Source: Pseudeuparius sepicola | Taxonomy: Eukaryota > Arthropoda > Insecta > Coleoptera > Anthribidae | Direction of reading: 5' to 3' | Length of the DNA: 64,000 nucleotides | Assembly: GCA_963920635.1 (NCBI GenBank) | Contig: OY987303.1 | Location: forward strand, 57,312,278 to 57,376,277 | Part shown: piece by piece, positions 8,901-19,847 of the stretch | Numbering within the stretch: position 1 is the stretch's first letter | How the letters are laid out: the number at the start of each line of letters is the position of its first letter | Position numbers and translations under genes: made by a program | Notes under the pieces: generated by a model | The model's input: the letters and a program-made list of their open reading frames with translations, nothing else | Database searches by the model: none | Told to the model about the DNA's origin: nothing

Positions 8901-11858
8901 GGTCATAGTTTCTAATGTTTTCGTTACTTTTAATCCCAATGGACTAAAATTTTTTAGTCCCAAGGTAGTAAATGACACACTTTAGTCCCTGTGGTGCAAA
9001 AAATATGTTTCACGATGTCTCGCATATTTTTTACTATTTTCAGTGCATCATTCCATCATGGTATTTGACGGTAGACATGTTTTACTATTACCTATCACCA
9101 ATTATTTTGGTTCCACTGTGGAAGCAACCTGTTTACGGATATGTTGCTATAATAATATTGTATATACTGGGTGTTTTGGTCAGTTTTTACACCGCTTGGG
9201 TATGGAAGTTTACTGGCGAATTACCTATCACGTAAGGAACATTTTTTTTCTAAAGAAAAAACTTGATATATTTTTTCTAGGCGGCGTGTGGTTCTAACAG
9301 ACTATTTCTCAGAGTTTTATATACAACCGCACTGCAGGGCACCACCTTATATACTGGGATTGGCCGTTGGATATGCGTTGTTTAAGACAAAAAATAATAA
9401 AGTGAAAATGAACAAAAGTTTGAACATTATAGGATGGTTGTTGACGTTTGTTGTGATGGCAGCTGTAGTACTGTCAGCTCACATGTTCCATGTTGATCAA
9501 TACAGTTATAACAGATGGTTTTCGTCGCTCTACGCTGCCCTACATAGGTCTATTTGGTCGCTGTGCCTGATGTGGATCATATGGTGTTGTGCACAAGATC
9601 AAGCAGGTAAAGTACTTTAAGAAAAACTGTATTAAATTACAATTATTTCTGTGTTTACAGGTTTTATAAACGATTTCCTATCCCACCCAGTTTTCAAAGT
9701 ATTGGGAAGGCTGGGATACACCATTTTCTTACTCCATTTCTCCTACCAGGGTGCCATGCAAGCATCAGAAAAAGTTCCGGGCTATTTCTCAGATTTCTTA
9801 GCAGTACGTTACTCCGAAACTTTTTAAATAATTTCCTTGTTTTGTATACGCCCTAAACTAAATTAGACTGAGAGTGTATTTAAAGTTCTTCTCCGGGGCA
9901 AAACTTTGGAAGTAGTTATATTTCATTTAGAGCATCACCTATCTTTTATTTTTCGACGATTTTAGAGAGGCGACTGGTATTCGCAGTTCGCAACTGCTTC
10001 TGGAGCAATTAGGAAGTTTCCATAATTTTTAGATGGAGTTTTTTTGGGACATGCTCTCAACGTTATAACATAAAAATATCAGTTCGATCAATATCAGCCT
10101 CTTGGTTTAGAAGCCGTATATCCAGTAAAAACTTATGACACAAAATTTATTGTTAATTCTCACCTTGATGATATAACAATAATGAAAACAATAGGTATAA
10201 CCTGGACCAACACTAGGTATATTAAAGACCTGTGCATAGCGTCGTTTCAAGCGATCGCCACTGGCGCCACATGACGAAACAAATTGACACGGTGGTTTAA
10301 TGTACCATCGTTGCAGAATCTTTTATAAAATAAAAACATACAAATGTGTCTGTTACAACGAATTTAATATCCAAAATATAATAAAATATTTGTTTGTTAT
10401 GTCCCCCTAATTTGACAAGTTCACATGGCATATTTCCATACATTTTCTTAAGAAAAGCGAGTCTAAAAAGCAAGCAAGAGTATTTGGTACCTTTCCATGG
10501 CTAGTTGTAGTGTAAGTAAGCATAAACGCATTAGATTTTTCAGTATCTTCTTTATATGGAAGACTATTGGTTCGCTTTGGAGCTGTAAACAAAATTTTCA
10601 TTCTTGCATACGTTACAAAATACTCTTACAAAATAATTTCTAGAATTTTCGCTTCTTCAGCTGATTGATCAGATCATCCCATAATTCCAAAATAGTCTTT
10701 ATTCTTCTGCAATGCACATAATGGTCTGTGCAGTGTGCATACCATTTTCTTCATGTGCATGGAAATTTCATGTTATCACAAACAAATCTACCTATAAAAG
10801 CCGTGTTAATAGGATAAAACTGCTAAATACTGGACGCAAAAACAATTCGTTACCGTAAAAAGAAGGCAAATCGTAATAAAGCTGGATATTTAAAATTCGG
10901 GACATTTTAAACGCCAGTATCTGACTTCCCAATAACCACAGAATCCCCCCTATAACCTATAATAAGTCGCCATTTTTTTCGTCGAGTGGCGCCACCCCAG
11001 TCCGTAAACAACAATGAAATATGACGTCGTGCTAGGGTCTTTAATATAGTGTCGGTTCGGGTAGAATAACACCTTCCAAAATCTGTTTTCTCACTTCTGT
11101 TAAAACGAATTACAATTATTATTAGTGTTATAGGTACATACCCAGCTTCTAAGCTCACCACATGACAGAATAATTGTTTACATTTTAGATATACATGTCA
11201 TTTGGCGATATGGTATTGATGATTATATTGTGTACTGGAGTAACGCTCTGTTTCGAGTACCCTTTTGTTAGGATCGTTGGAATAATACTAAAAAGAGGTA
11301 AGACCAGGACAGGTGTAGGGTGTCCCAGTTAAGACGTTACGAGCGATTATCTGGGTAATCTTTGACGTAAATTGGTGGTTCAAAAACTAAACTTGCGTAG
11401 CCCTTTATCCACTTTAACAAAAGAGAATACTGAGAACAATGAGCTTTAAAAACTTGTTATATCCATGTAGAGAACTTTTCAAGAAGCTTCGAATTCTTAC
11501 TGTTCCGGCCCTATATACGTACATTCTATTGCCTGTTATGTGAAATTCAATTTATCAAATTATCCATCCATTCATCCATCCATCTATTTATCTAATGAAA
11601 AAATGCATCTTGATTTTTCAAAAAAAAAAAGGTTTATTAAAACTTGTTTGTTCAAAATTAAATTGTTTTTTCTTGGCGGCATTCAATATGTGAATAATCC
11701 TGTACACAGCAAAACATTTATTCTGACAACACTTCTTTCTGTGTATACCATCTTTTGGAATCAAGCGGAGTCCAAGCTACAATCTTATCTTTGCAGGAAG
11801 TGCGTCAACTAGAGTTCATCCGAACCATAAAAATCAAAAGTTGGAAAGACCCAGATAG
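2695..11858 (+). CDS. NRF-6-like membrane acyltransferase, complete 10-exon gene
   Basis: Spliced coding exons: 2695-2923, 7060-7259, 7307-7524, 7576-7837, 7890-8219, 9044-9231, 9281-9606, 9661-9803, 11189-11297, 11797-11858. They sum to 2067 nt (688 residues plus TAG) with GT/AG at every intron and consistent phases. Residues 1 to about 19 form a signal peptide. The NRF domain (about 50-190) has WAIKMFDASSKL, YEQCL, WSVCVPHSC and EHC, with cysteines probably paired. A membrane segment (about 217-235) leads into the acyltransferase-3 domain: HGLRFLSVFYVVVGHRY (271-287), SVDSFFLIG (319-327), YRHLRID (353-359), SWYLTVD (418-424), then further hydrophobic helices to FEYPFVRIV. The family is known for acyl-transfer membrane proteins linked to lipid and yolk transport in nematodes and is expanded in insects; the substrate here is unknown. 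Length is normal and no residue block is missing. Confidence 0.93.
2924..4228 (+). other. NRF intron 1, left part
   Basis: Intronic, 1.3 kb before the inserted TIR element. Contains a GTCGAC-rich stretch near 3730-3830 and runs of A/T. No coding frame, RNA gene or repeat pair recognised. Confidence 0.5.
4229..6994. mobile_element. 2.8-kb TIR element within NRF intron 1
   Basis: 4229-4400 is inverted at 6828-6994: both arms carry AGAGCCGGC near the outer end, TTTCAACTCTCATAAG next, and AAAGAAGTTGTGG near the inner end. Arms of about 165 bp enclose 2.4 kb without recognisable coding sequence, so this looks like a non-autonomous DNA transposon or two related copies in opposite orientation. No clean target duplication could be read. 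The right edge lies about 65 bases before the exon 2 acceptor. Confidence 0.65.
7060..7259 (+). CDS. NRF gene exon 2
   Basis: Acceptor ATACATAG, exon from 7060. The first two bases complete Met77, giving MFDASSKLMPGVLQG directly after WAIK from exon 1, a family signature restored across a 4.1-kb intron. Donor GTTTGC at 7260, phase 0. Confidence 0.9.
7307..7524 (+). CDS. NRF gene exon 3
   Basis: Follows a 47-bp intron (acceptor TTTGCAG). Encodes residues 144-215 with WSVCVPHSC and EHCVSKDD, the cysteine end of the NRF domain. Donor GTATCT at 7525, phase 2. Confidence 0.9.
7576..7837 (+). CDS. NRF gene exon 4
   Basis: Acceptor TTTTTACAG. Encodes a membrane segment (IFICGSIIAIVIICTLLDL), a cytosolic-type linker with FSVIKNGK, and the first acyltransferase motif HGLRFLSVFYVVVGHRY. 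Donor GTAAGT at 7838, phase 0. Confidence 0.9.
7890..8219 (+). CDS. NRF gene exon 5
   Basis: Acceptor GGTTTACAG (the AG at 7880-7881 would break the alignment to the family). Encodes VSVDSFFLIGAVLLSY, YRHLRIDAPLIF and CQVFWWTVIL. Donor GTACGT at 8220, phase 0. Confidence 0.88.
8220..9043 (+). other. NRF intron 5
   Basis: 824-bp AT-rich intron; no repeat partner, frame or RNA gene found in this window. Confidence 0.6.
9044..9231 (+). CDS. NRF gene exon 6
   Basis: Acceptor TATTTTCAG. Encodes CIIPSWYLTVDMFYYYLSP, the conserved Trp-Tyr-Leu-x-x-Asp motif, and a further helix. Donor GTAAGG at 9232, phase 2. Confidence 0.9.
9281..9606 (+). CDS. NRF gene exon 7
   Basis: Acceptor TTTTTTCTAG after a 49-bp intron. 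Encodes FYIQPHCRAPPYILGLAVGYAL split here as FYIQPHCRAPPYI and LGLAVGYAL, then two helices. Donor GTAAAG at 9607, phase 1. Confidence 0.9.
9661..9803 (+). CDS. NRF gene exon 8
   Basis: Acceptor GTGTTTACAG. Encodes FINDFLSHPVFKVLGRLGY and FLLHFSYQGAM, typical of the late membrane part of the family. Donor GTACGT at 9804, phase 0. Confidence 0.9.
10202..11060. mobile_element. P-like non-autonomous TIR element in NRF intron 8
   Basis: Left end CTGGACCAACACTA, right end the inverted variant TAGTGTCGGTTCGG, both followed inward by TATTAAAGACC. An inverted, nested copy lies at 50047-52834 with a perfect 7-bp target duplication, which fixes these borders. Internal blocks shared with that copy include the stretch around 10410-10500 and 10890-11030. 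No intact transposase frame; P-like assignment rests only on the 7-bp duplication and is tentative. Confidence 0.75.
11189..11297 (+). CDS. NRF gene exon 9
   Basis: Acceptor CATTTTAG. Encodes IYMSFGDMVLMIILCTGV and FEYPFVRIVGIILKR, the usual last helix and Glu-x-Pro end of acyltransferase-3 proteins. Donor GTAAGA at 11298, phase 1. Confidence 0.9.
11561..11592. repeat. Short ATCC tandem repeat in NRF intron 9
   Basis: Imperfect array of ATCC tetramers interrupted by ATTC and ATTT units. Confidence 0.7.
11797..11858 (+). CDS. NRF gene exon 10 with stop
   Basis: Acceptor ATCTTTGCAG, joined in phase to exon 9. Encodes the hydrophilic tail GSASTRVHPNHKNQKLERPR and TAG (11856-11858). Chosen because it is the first good acceptor giving a short open tail and because a poly(A) signal follows closely. 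Less certain than the other exons since tails are not conserved. Confidence 0.72.
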
Positions 11859-11912
11859 CTACTACAACTCTCCTACTACGAATAGAGTTCACCTACCCAA
11901 TTTTCGTTAAAT

Positions 11913-11918
11913 AATAAA
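11913..11918 (+). terminator. Poly(A) signal of the NRF gene
   Basis: AATAAA 55 bases after the TAG stop; fits a short 3' UTR. Confidence 0.6.
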
Positions 11919-12710
11919 TTCGATGAAGCAGCACAGTGTGTTCTTAATTCTCTCCTATCTGTATACCTGTAAAGGATGGGGTTGGGGTCCTACACTACAC
12001 GGCTTGGTAACCGGGGGTTATTTGTGAATTTGTGGGTGGATTGGTGCAATTACCAATAAGTTGGGGTCGTTGGGATCGATAACGGATTAAACCACCGCAA
12101 CGTAAAACCAGTACAATCAAGGATTCTTTGGAGTAAAAATATAACGGGGCTTTCCTTATATTATTATCATATATGTAGCTTTTATGTTTGTACTGTGAAA
12201 CAGTCTTGTCAAAAACTTGCAGCCCTTGCGTTCTCAGTTTAAACTTTATAAACATAAATATGTAATTGTTATGATCAGTCATAAAAGATTTGGTTACCTG
12301 CTTATCTGAATCCTAACTTAAAGCAATATTAATACCGGTATCTACTTAACAACAGTAGTAGCTATTGTTTTCATTATAAATTTTTAATTTAAATTTTTAA
12401 TTTTTTTAATTTTTGTCAAAACTTGGTTAACAACTCAGGCGAGGCACACGGGATAGAAGGCCTGCAGACTCGATCGATTACGTCACATGCTCAGACCAAT
12501 AATTCTAACTAAGATATTCTATGCATGGCGGTATTTTGGGGAGTTTTAGAGCTATTTTTTTTTATTTTCCCGATTATTTATTAACACATACCATCAGAAA
12601 CCGAATAATGTTACGCACAACAGGAAATAAATCATTCTAAACAATTAAATTCGTAGTAACAAACATAATAAACTCAAAGAAAGTCAACAGTTATTAAAGG
12701 TGGCTTTATA
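11919..12710. other. Spacer downstream of the NRF gene
   Basis: No convincing gene. About 30 bases at 12437-12468 match, in reverse complement, the DNA into which hAT copy 2 inserted, and contain the target sequence once (an empty-site analogue). Confidence 0.5.
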
Positions 12711-14114
12711 CAGTGTGCTCCAAAAAGTTCGCACCAGGTTGGAATTTTTAATTAACGTTTGATTTTTAAATTTAATTTTGGGGTTACCTTTTGCTTTAAA
12801 AAAGATGAAAAATGACCCACTCAAACGTGGCCATGTGACTTTCGTTATCTGTCAGAAATGACATTTAAAAAAACTATATCGCCAAAATGGGTTTAGTTGT
12901 TAAAATATCAAAAAGTTTTACTTGCAAAAGTTGTTTGTTTTTCAATTTTACGTTAGTGTACTAAATTTGAAAGCTGTACTAAAATATTTAGTTTTTTGCC
13001 AATTTTTAATATTTATGAAATTTCTGAAAATTTTAAAAACTCGAAACTTTGTAAAAACCATTTTATATCACTAGCTTCATCATTCTATTATTTTTTTATT
13101 ACAAATTACTGATAAGAATAGGTATTTTTCAAGAGAAAATGCTATTTACGCTTTAAAATTCTGTTGTTTGTTGCAAAGTTGATGTACCGTCTAGCATTTG
13201 GGGTATAAATTTAGTTACATTACGTTTCCCAGTTCTAAATTGATGCCAAAATAATAGTAAATTAAAATATCATCAAACTATTTTACGTATCTAAGCAAAA
13301 TTCTTTTATGGAACGAATAATTATTGCCTTTAAGTTTAATTATTTCACATTAATCGATATTGATGAGTAGGCCATGGAGAGAATAGAAGCAATTGTTTTT
13401 ATTTGACAGTTTGATAACTCTCAAATAAAAACAACTGTCAAATAAAAACAATTGCTTCTATTCTCTCCATGGCCTACTCATCAATATCGATTAATGTGAA
13501 ATTAAACTTAAAGGTAATAATTTATTGGTTCCATAAAAGTAAAGAATTTTGCTTAGATACGTAAAATAGTTTGTCGATATTTTAATTTATTATTATTTTG
13601 GCATCAATTTAGAACTGGTAAACGTAATGTAACTAAATTTATGCCCCAAATGCTAGACGGTACATCAACTTTGCAACAAACATAACAGAATTTTAAAGCG
13701 TATATATCATTTTCTTTTGAAAAATACCTATTCTTAGCGGTAATTAGTAATAAAAATTAATAAAATGATAAAGCTAGTGATATAAAATAGTTTTTACGAA
13801 GTTTGGAGTTGTTAAAATTTTCAGAAATTTCATAATATTAAAAATTGGCAAAAAACTAAATATTTTAGTAGAGCGTTCAAATTTGGTGCGCAACAACTTT
13901 TTCAAGTAAAACTTTTTGATATTTTAACAAATAAACCTATTTTTGGTGATATATTTTTTTAAATGTAATTTTTGACACGAAAGTCACATGACCACGTTTG
14001 AGTGGGTAATTTTTCATCTTTTTTAAAGCATAAGGCAACCCCAAAATTAAATTTCAAAATAAAATGTTAATTACAAATTTCCCCCCTATGGTGCGAACTT
14101 TTTGGAGGACACTG
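12711..14114. mobile_element. Foldback element, CAGTGTGCTCC family, copy A
   Basis: Arms of nearly 700 bp fold back on a short centre near 13400-13440. Termini CAGTGTGCTCCAAAAAGTTC and its complement are flanked by TA on both sides (12709 and 14115), as for mariner/Tc1 superfamily elements. Shorter relative at 47324-48286. No coding frame. Confidence 0.92.
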
Positions 14115-14905
14115 TACACCACTCATTATCGCTTCTCTATCACTCCAGAGCAGATTACAGGAGATTACAAAGATAACAGTGGGTTATCTTCTAGTGAGAT
14201 AGTAATGAAATTTTAAGGAAATTAAAATTGCATAAAAATTTCGTGAAACTAGCAACATTATGAACATTTATCTTTTTATTAATGATAATGAAGCGGCAGT
14301 GTAGTGATAATACGTAGAAACAAACGTAAATAGGCTCAATAAAAATAAAAAACATTTACAGGCAAATTGCTTTAACGATTAAGTAGGTACCTAGAATTAA
14401 ATATAATATAATGAATGAAAATAAGAAATATTACTTACTCGCTAATTTCTTTAGTTTTCTCTCAGCCTTTTGCGCCATTATTCTAGCATTTTGAATCTTT
14501 CGATAATTATCGAGATACCTATATTATTATGTTTGCCAGTGTAGCCAAACATTTTACAATTAACTGATGATAGGATACACGGCAAGAACAATTATTTCCT
14601 TCTGTTAACAACGACATATTTTGCAGAATTATGAAACAAATTTACAGTAGTTTAACAAAATTGTAATTACGTATTGCCCCTGTATTTTTTCAATTAAATG
14701 ATGATATACGGCCTGAATACCTGAATTGCGCTAAACACTGTATAAGAAAGGATAACATAATATGAGGGTTTGTAGCTGTATATTCACGAACACCGTGCCG
14801 TAAAGCCGCGTGCCTCGGTGCGCCTCGACTGAGAACTGAGAGCGTGAAAGAGGCGTATGGAGTGTGACGTTGCAGCGGAGGGGAGGGGATGGCTGCAGGC
14901 CTTCT
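14115..14905. other. Spacer between foldback element and hAT copy 2
   Basis: AT-rich, becoming GC-rich at about 14770-14900 (with GAGAACTGAGAG and GGAGGGGAGGGG). No gene recognised; the minus-strand frame at 14690-14908 is not protein-like. Confidence 0.45.
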
Positions 14906-16017
14906 CACGGGCGTAGCCAGGATTTAGTTTTGGGGGGGGGGGTTAGTTTGAGAAGTAAATAAAACAACAAAAATATACTTACATGAAATTTAATATCTAT
15001 ATATTCATCCGAAAAACTACGACATATTTATAAAGTTGTTAACTTTAAATGAAATGGATAAATTAATTTCGTTCCTCTGCGCTAAATCTAAAACCATTAA
15101 AGAAGAAATCTTCGGCTTTTTCTTTTAAATATATCCACTACTTCATCTGCATGAATTTCTGTTCCATAGTGAATGTTCATTAACCATTAAGTCTGTTTTC
15201 ACTTGTAGTGTCTCGTAAATAGTTTTTCAGTCTCCTTAGGCTCGAGAAAGACCTTTCTGGGGTAGCAGTGGATACAGGAATGGTAGCCAAGATTTGTAGT
15301 AATGTGTAAATATTAGGATAAAGGTTTTTATCGCACATATCTAGGCATTCCAAACTAGATTTTGGGGTAGGCAGTCTTCTTATCAGCATGCAAGGTAGCT
15401 GAAGCTTTGATAGCTAAATCCAAATTTGTTTCTTTATTAGAAACCCCTTGACCTTGACTACACCACTTTTTCCAGTAGTCCATACCTTTAAGTTTATCAC
15501 CCTTCCTTTTTTTCCCCTCCATTTTTCGACAGTAATAATGATTCACGTATCTATCCTTAACAAGGTCATCGAATAACAGCGCACTAAAATTACTCACTTA
15601 CACGGTACACTTAATTCTCTTCACTATTCGTTCACCACTTTTCACTTTTATTCGCTTCGAGTTCGCATGGAACAATACTGCCGTAAGCGCGGTCACGCGC
15701 CGCGGCGCCGCTTATATAGCAGCCCAGTAGCCGTCCAGAAACTTCCACGAACTTCCACAAAGTTCCGCTCATTTCGACGAATAATCGAGAAACAACGCAA
15801 AGTGTCCCTACAATACAAAATAGTTCGGCTGCAACTGCGTCTGCCTCTCGTCAAAAGATGGCGCTAGGCGCTACTATTACTACATAATATATTCAAACGT
15901 AATAATAATTTAACTCTTCACTCCTCGTATTTTTTCGGTATAATATAGGTAATATTTTGCTTATTTCGGGGGGGGGTTTGAACCCCCGAAACCCCCCCCC
16001 CCTTGGCTACGCCCGTG
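14906..16017 (-). mobile_element. Internally deleted hAT transposon, copy 2
   Basis: Same termini as copy 1, flanked by perfect GGCCTTCT duplications (14898-14905 and 16018-16025). It shares with copy 1 the 7-bp deletion in the transposase tail. It alone lacks 14 bp near 15778, where copies 1 and 3 have a GGGGCGTGGCG stretch, so it is a derivative of the copy 1 lineage. Confidence 0.93.
15180..15597 (-). pseudogene. hAT transposase remnant, copy 2
   Basis: Same two overlapping frames as copy 1 (N-terminal 15597-15355, dimerisation segment 15389-15180), same frame switch and early stop. Confidence 0.85.
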
Positions 16018-16025
16018 GGCCTTCT

Positions 16026-16869
16026 ATCCCGTGTGCCTCGACTCAGGGCTATTATTTCCGTCTCACGTATTTTATAATACACATAGAGCTTTGACTCCTT
16101 CCTTGGATTCTTTATTCAAAGGTCGGAACAGAACTGCGATACATATTTATATTTATTTGGAGCCTAAATATTATTATAATAAAGCCAACAAAGGGGAAAT
16201 CAACACAAATCTGTGGGGACCCAATGATTAAGTCAGGCCCCATCTGGCAATGTCAATTCTACCTAAAGTTAGGTTAACCACAGAGAAATTTTTGGCAGGA
16301 TCCTAACTATTATATAGATTTAGGTTCGTCGTGTAACTGCTATGCGGTATAATAACTCATGATTAGCCGAGGTCGAATTTGGGCACGCTTTAATTAATAT
16401 ACCGTTATCTTTTATTACGATTAGATTTGGGAAACCCCGACCCTATAGGGCGATTCAGATCTGGCCCCCAGGCCGTTTCAACGTCAAAACTATTAAATTT
16501 CCTTTAGGTATATCTGTTGAATACAACCCCGCGAGGGTCGGTGATCGGAAACACTCGATTTAAACCAATATCCCAGGTAATGCCCTAAACCAACAGCACC
16601 GTGTTTGGGGAAAAAATAAAAATCCCAAATCTCCTCGCAAAAGCGATGGGCCGATCCCCAAATCAATTCAGCGGAAGATTGTCCGGAAACCGAATTATGT
16701 GAGGGGCGCGTTGCATATTTTATATCCCACCAAGGGGTGAGATAATATTATTTTTAATTTATCCCAGATTTAATACACAGCGACAGGCAGAAAGTGCGTA
16801 AAGTTTTTAGTTGGATTCAAATTAAATGCAGTGGGCAAATTCTGCATGTTCAATATTTAAACCCATATA
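16026..16869. other. Spacer, single-copy in this window
   Basis: Mixed composition with GC-richer patches near 16430-16700. No open frame with a recognisable domain, no repeat partner seen. Confidence 0.4.
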
Positions 16870-18102
16870 CTGGGTGAGTTTTTTTCGATGCCCACTATGG
16901 GGATCTCGGAAACTAGCAGAGCTAGAACGAAGGTTAAATGGGGAAAGAATTGCGGTTTTTAATGCTCGATCTAATGCCCCTTTTGGAGTTTTAAAAAAGT
17001 TCGTGGCTCACTAGATATTTTGAAAAGAGTGATTTTTTGCTATTTCATCAGATCTCTGTAGCTCCGTTATTTCTGATTATACAGAAAAACTGTAGAGACA
17101 AAAATTGTAGATAATTTTGGGCTTAATAAGATAATCTGATAAAATTTTTTATATTGTTTGTGATTTTTGAGATATGACATAAACTTGTGTTTTTTTAAAT
17201 GTAAATCGTAGTTGGCCGTGGCCTTATAAAATCGGCCAGTCTTTGAGCTTTCCAAAAATATAATACTCGGCACAGATATTATAAAAAATAAAAGAGCTAT
17301 GGCTAATTTTCTGATTTTTTCTAATATTTTGTTTTTAGCTGGTAACAAAATGAAACAAAAATTAAAATACTGAAATTCAAATTATTATTATTTTAAAAGG
17401 TCACCTTTGCCAGGAAATAGGTCTATTTCTCCCTATCCAACTATTTGGATAGAGCTGATCTAGGTAATTTCTTACGGGCAAATAATTATTTGGTGAAGCT
17501 CCGTCGTGATAATTTTTGTTTTATTTTGTTACATTTTGTTACCAGCTAAAAATAAAATATTTGAAAGTTTGAAGTACCTATGTCTTATTATAAAATAGAA
17601 CGTAGATATGAAAATATTCCATGGCTGACTATTTGAAAATTTAAAAAAAAATCAGAAAATGAGCCATAGCTATTTTATTTTTTATAATAACTATACCGAC
17701 TATTATATTTTTGGAAAGCTCAAAAAATGGCCGATTTGATAAGGCCACAGCCAACTATGATTTGCATTTAAAAAAACAAAAGTTTGTCATACCTCAAAAA
17801 TCACAAACAACATAAAAAATTGGATAAGATTACTTTATTAAGCCCAAAATTATCATATCATAAATTATCATTATTATAACAGTTTTTCTGTATAATCAGA
17901 AATAACGGAGCTACAGAGATCTGATGAAATAGCAAAAAATCACTCTTTTTAAAATATCTAGTGAGCCATGAACTTTTTTAAAAATCCAAAAGTGGCATTA
18001 GATTAAGCATTCAAAACTGCAATTCTTTCCCCATTTAACCTTTGTTCTAGCTCTGCTAGTTTCCGAGATCTCCATAGTGGGCATCGAAAAAAACTCACCC
18101 TG
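16870..18102. mobile_element. Foldback element, TCGATGCCCACTATGG family, copy A
   Basis: Termini CTGGGTGAG (one change from CAGGGTGAG) and CACCCTG lie against TA on both sides. The arms include GAGATCTCGGAAACTAGCAG-type sequence and pair over several hundred bases. On the minus strand near 17400-17460 a relic reads NSWIGRNRPISWQ, the stretch before the last catalytic Asp block of mariner/Tc1-type transposases. Second copy at 33437-34608. Confidence 0.9.
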
Positions 18103-18213
18103 TATACCTTCGTATACTAAGGAGAGACAAGAATTAAAATACGCTCATAAGAACAAAGTACTAAAAAGTGTGCTACTAATAGCTTTGAATAAGGGTATAC
18201 CTACAGAATGGTC

Positions 18214-18672
18214 TCATTTAAATTTGAAGAAAAAATTCCACCCCTAAGGGTGGATAAATAGGGAATGAAATTTCATATTGAACCGACTTCCATGATTCTT
18301 TTTTTATTAGACAGGGAGTACCTTAGAGGTGGCTCCATTTAAATTTGAAGAAAAAATTCCATCCGTAAGGGTGGAAAATAGAGGATGAAATTTCATATTG
18401 GACCGATTTCGATGATTCTTTCTTTATTGGAAAGGGGGTAACTTGAGTGTGGTCCCATTTAAATTTAAAGAAAAATTTCCACCCCTAAGGGTAGATAAAT
18501 AGGGGATGAAAGTTCATATTGGACCGATTTGGATGATTCTTACTTTATTAGAAAGGGGTTACCTTAGGGGTGGTCACATTTAAATTTGAAGAGAAAAATT
18601 TCAATCCTAGGGGTGGACAAATAGGGGATGGAATTTAATATTGGACCGATTTCAATAATTCTTAATAATTCA
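18214..18672 (+). repeat. About 3.8 tandem copies of a 120-122-bp unit
   Basis: The landmark CATTTAAATTTGAAG recurs at about 18214, 18336, 18456 and 18577. Each unit carries CCACCCCTAAGGGTGG, itself a short palindrome, and GGACCGATTTCGATGATTC-like sequence. Units differ by scattered substitutions. Confidence 0.9.
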
Positions 18673-18697
18673 CTAAAAAATAATAAATAAAAATATT

Positions 18698-18993
18698 TTA
18701 ACAAAAAAATTAAAACCGTGTGCACACTCCACTAAAAAAATAACACCGACTTCACAAATTTGCCCGTATGCATATTTCAACTAAAATTTTAGAAATATTT
18801 TTCTCTTTCTAAATTGTGTTATCTTTGGAGTCGGTGACAGTAAGTTATGATATGATGTATTCATATCTAAATAGATTTAAATTCCTTGCCTTGACTGTCA
18901 CCAAATCCAAAGATAACTCAATTTAGAAAAAGAAAAATATTGTGAGCGTGCATACGGGCAAATTTTTGAAGTCGGTTTTAATTTTTTGTTAAC
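18698..18993. mobile_element. Small hairpin element
   Basis: Arms of about 130 bp: TTAACAAAAAATTAAAACCG with ACTTCACAAATTTGCCCGTA at the left return in inverted order at the right. It abuts the 121-bp tandem array and may belong to the same mobile unit. No TSD resolved. Confidence 0.75.
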
Positions 18994-19244
18994 AATTTTT
19001 TTTCACCTGGTGGTTAAATTTTTTTACATCATGACTGAATCACTATACTAATATCCTTATTTATAGTATAAACAAAAGTAATATACGTCGCTAGCAAAGC
19101 GATAACTTCAATTTAACTTAATAATTATTCTAATTTACAAAGACCATATTATTGAGTAAATAATCTAACAGAAAAATAAAAAGAAGGTGACTTCTCTAGT
19201 AAAAGAAACTATTCTAAAAAATTATAAATAACTAAGAATTTATA

Positions 19245-19847
19245 CAGGGTGATTCAGGAGGAAATGTCAATATTTTAGGTACGTATTCGGGGACCCAAAA
19301 TAAACATAAAAGTTCCTATAAACATGGGTCCTATTCCCGGCCGTTACCGAAATACAGGGGTAAACAACATTCAATTTAAGGTTTTTATTACATTATTTAT
19401 AACAGGTAGGCTAGGTTTTATAGTTTTCAAAAATGCCACCGTTTACTTCTAAACATAAGTCAGCTCTCTGGTGAATAGCTCGGGTCGCTCTATGAATGGA
19501 TACGGGCCTGTTTCTTATAGTTGCTGCTGCATTTATTATTCGATCGAGTAATGCATCTCTAGTGTTTACTTTACTTGAATATACCAATGATTTAAACCAC
19601 CCCCAAAGACAATAATCCAGAGGATTAAGGTCTACTATTGCTAAGCAACAGGAATTTCCGCCTGAATCACCCAAAACCTAGCCTACCTGTTATAAATAAT
19701 GTAATAAAAACCTTAAATTGAATGTTGTTTACCCCTGTATTTCGGTAACGGCCGGGAATAGGACCCATGTTTATAGGAACTTTTATGTTTATTTTGGGTC
19801 CCCGAATACGTACCTAAAATATTGACATTTCCTCCTGAATCACCCTG
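19245..19847. mobile_element. Mariner/Tc1-type deletion derivative with long inverted arms
   Basis: Begins CAGGGTGATTCAGGAGG and ends with its complement, TA on each side (19243, 19848). Arms of about 175 bp are nearly perfect. The centre encodes the C-terminus of a transposase on the minus strand, so this copy links the foldback families to an autonomous mariner-like parent. Confidence 0.93.
19411..19674 (-). pseudogene. C-terminal fragment of mariner/Tc1-type transposase
   Basis: An 87-codon frame with VDLNPLDYCLWGWFKSLVY, NTRDALLDRII, IRNRP and DLCLEVNGGIFE. DLNPLD carries the last Asp of the DDE/D triad; the LC-E-NGG-FE end is typical of the very common insect DDE_3-type elements. The N-terminal DNA-binding and first catalytic parts are missing. 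Confidence 0.9.
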
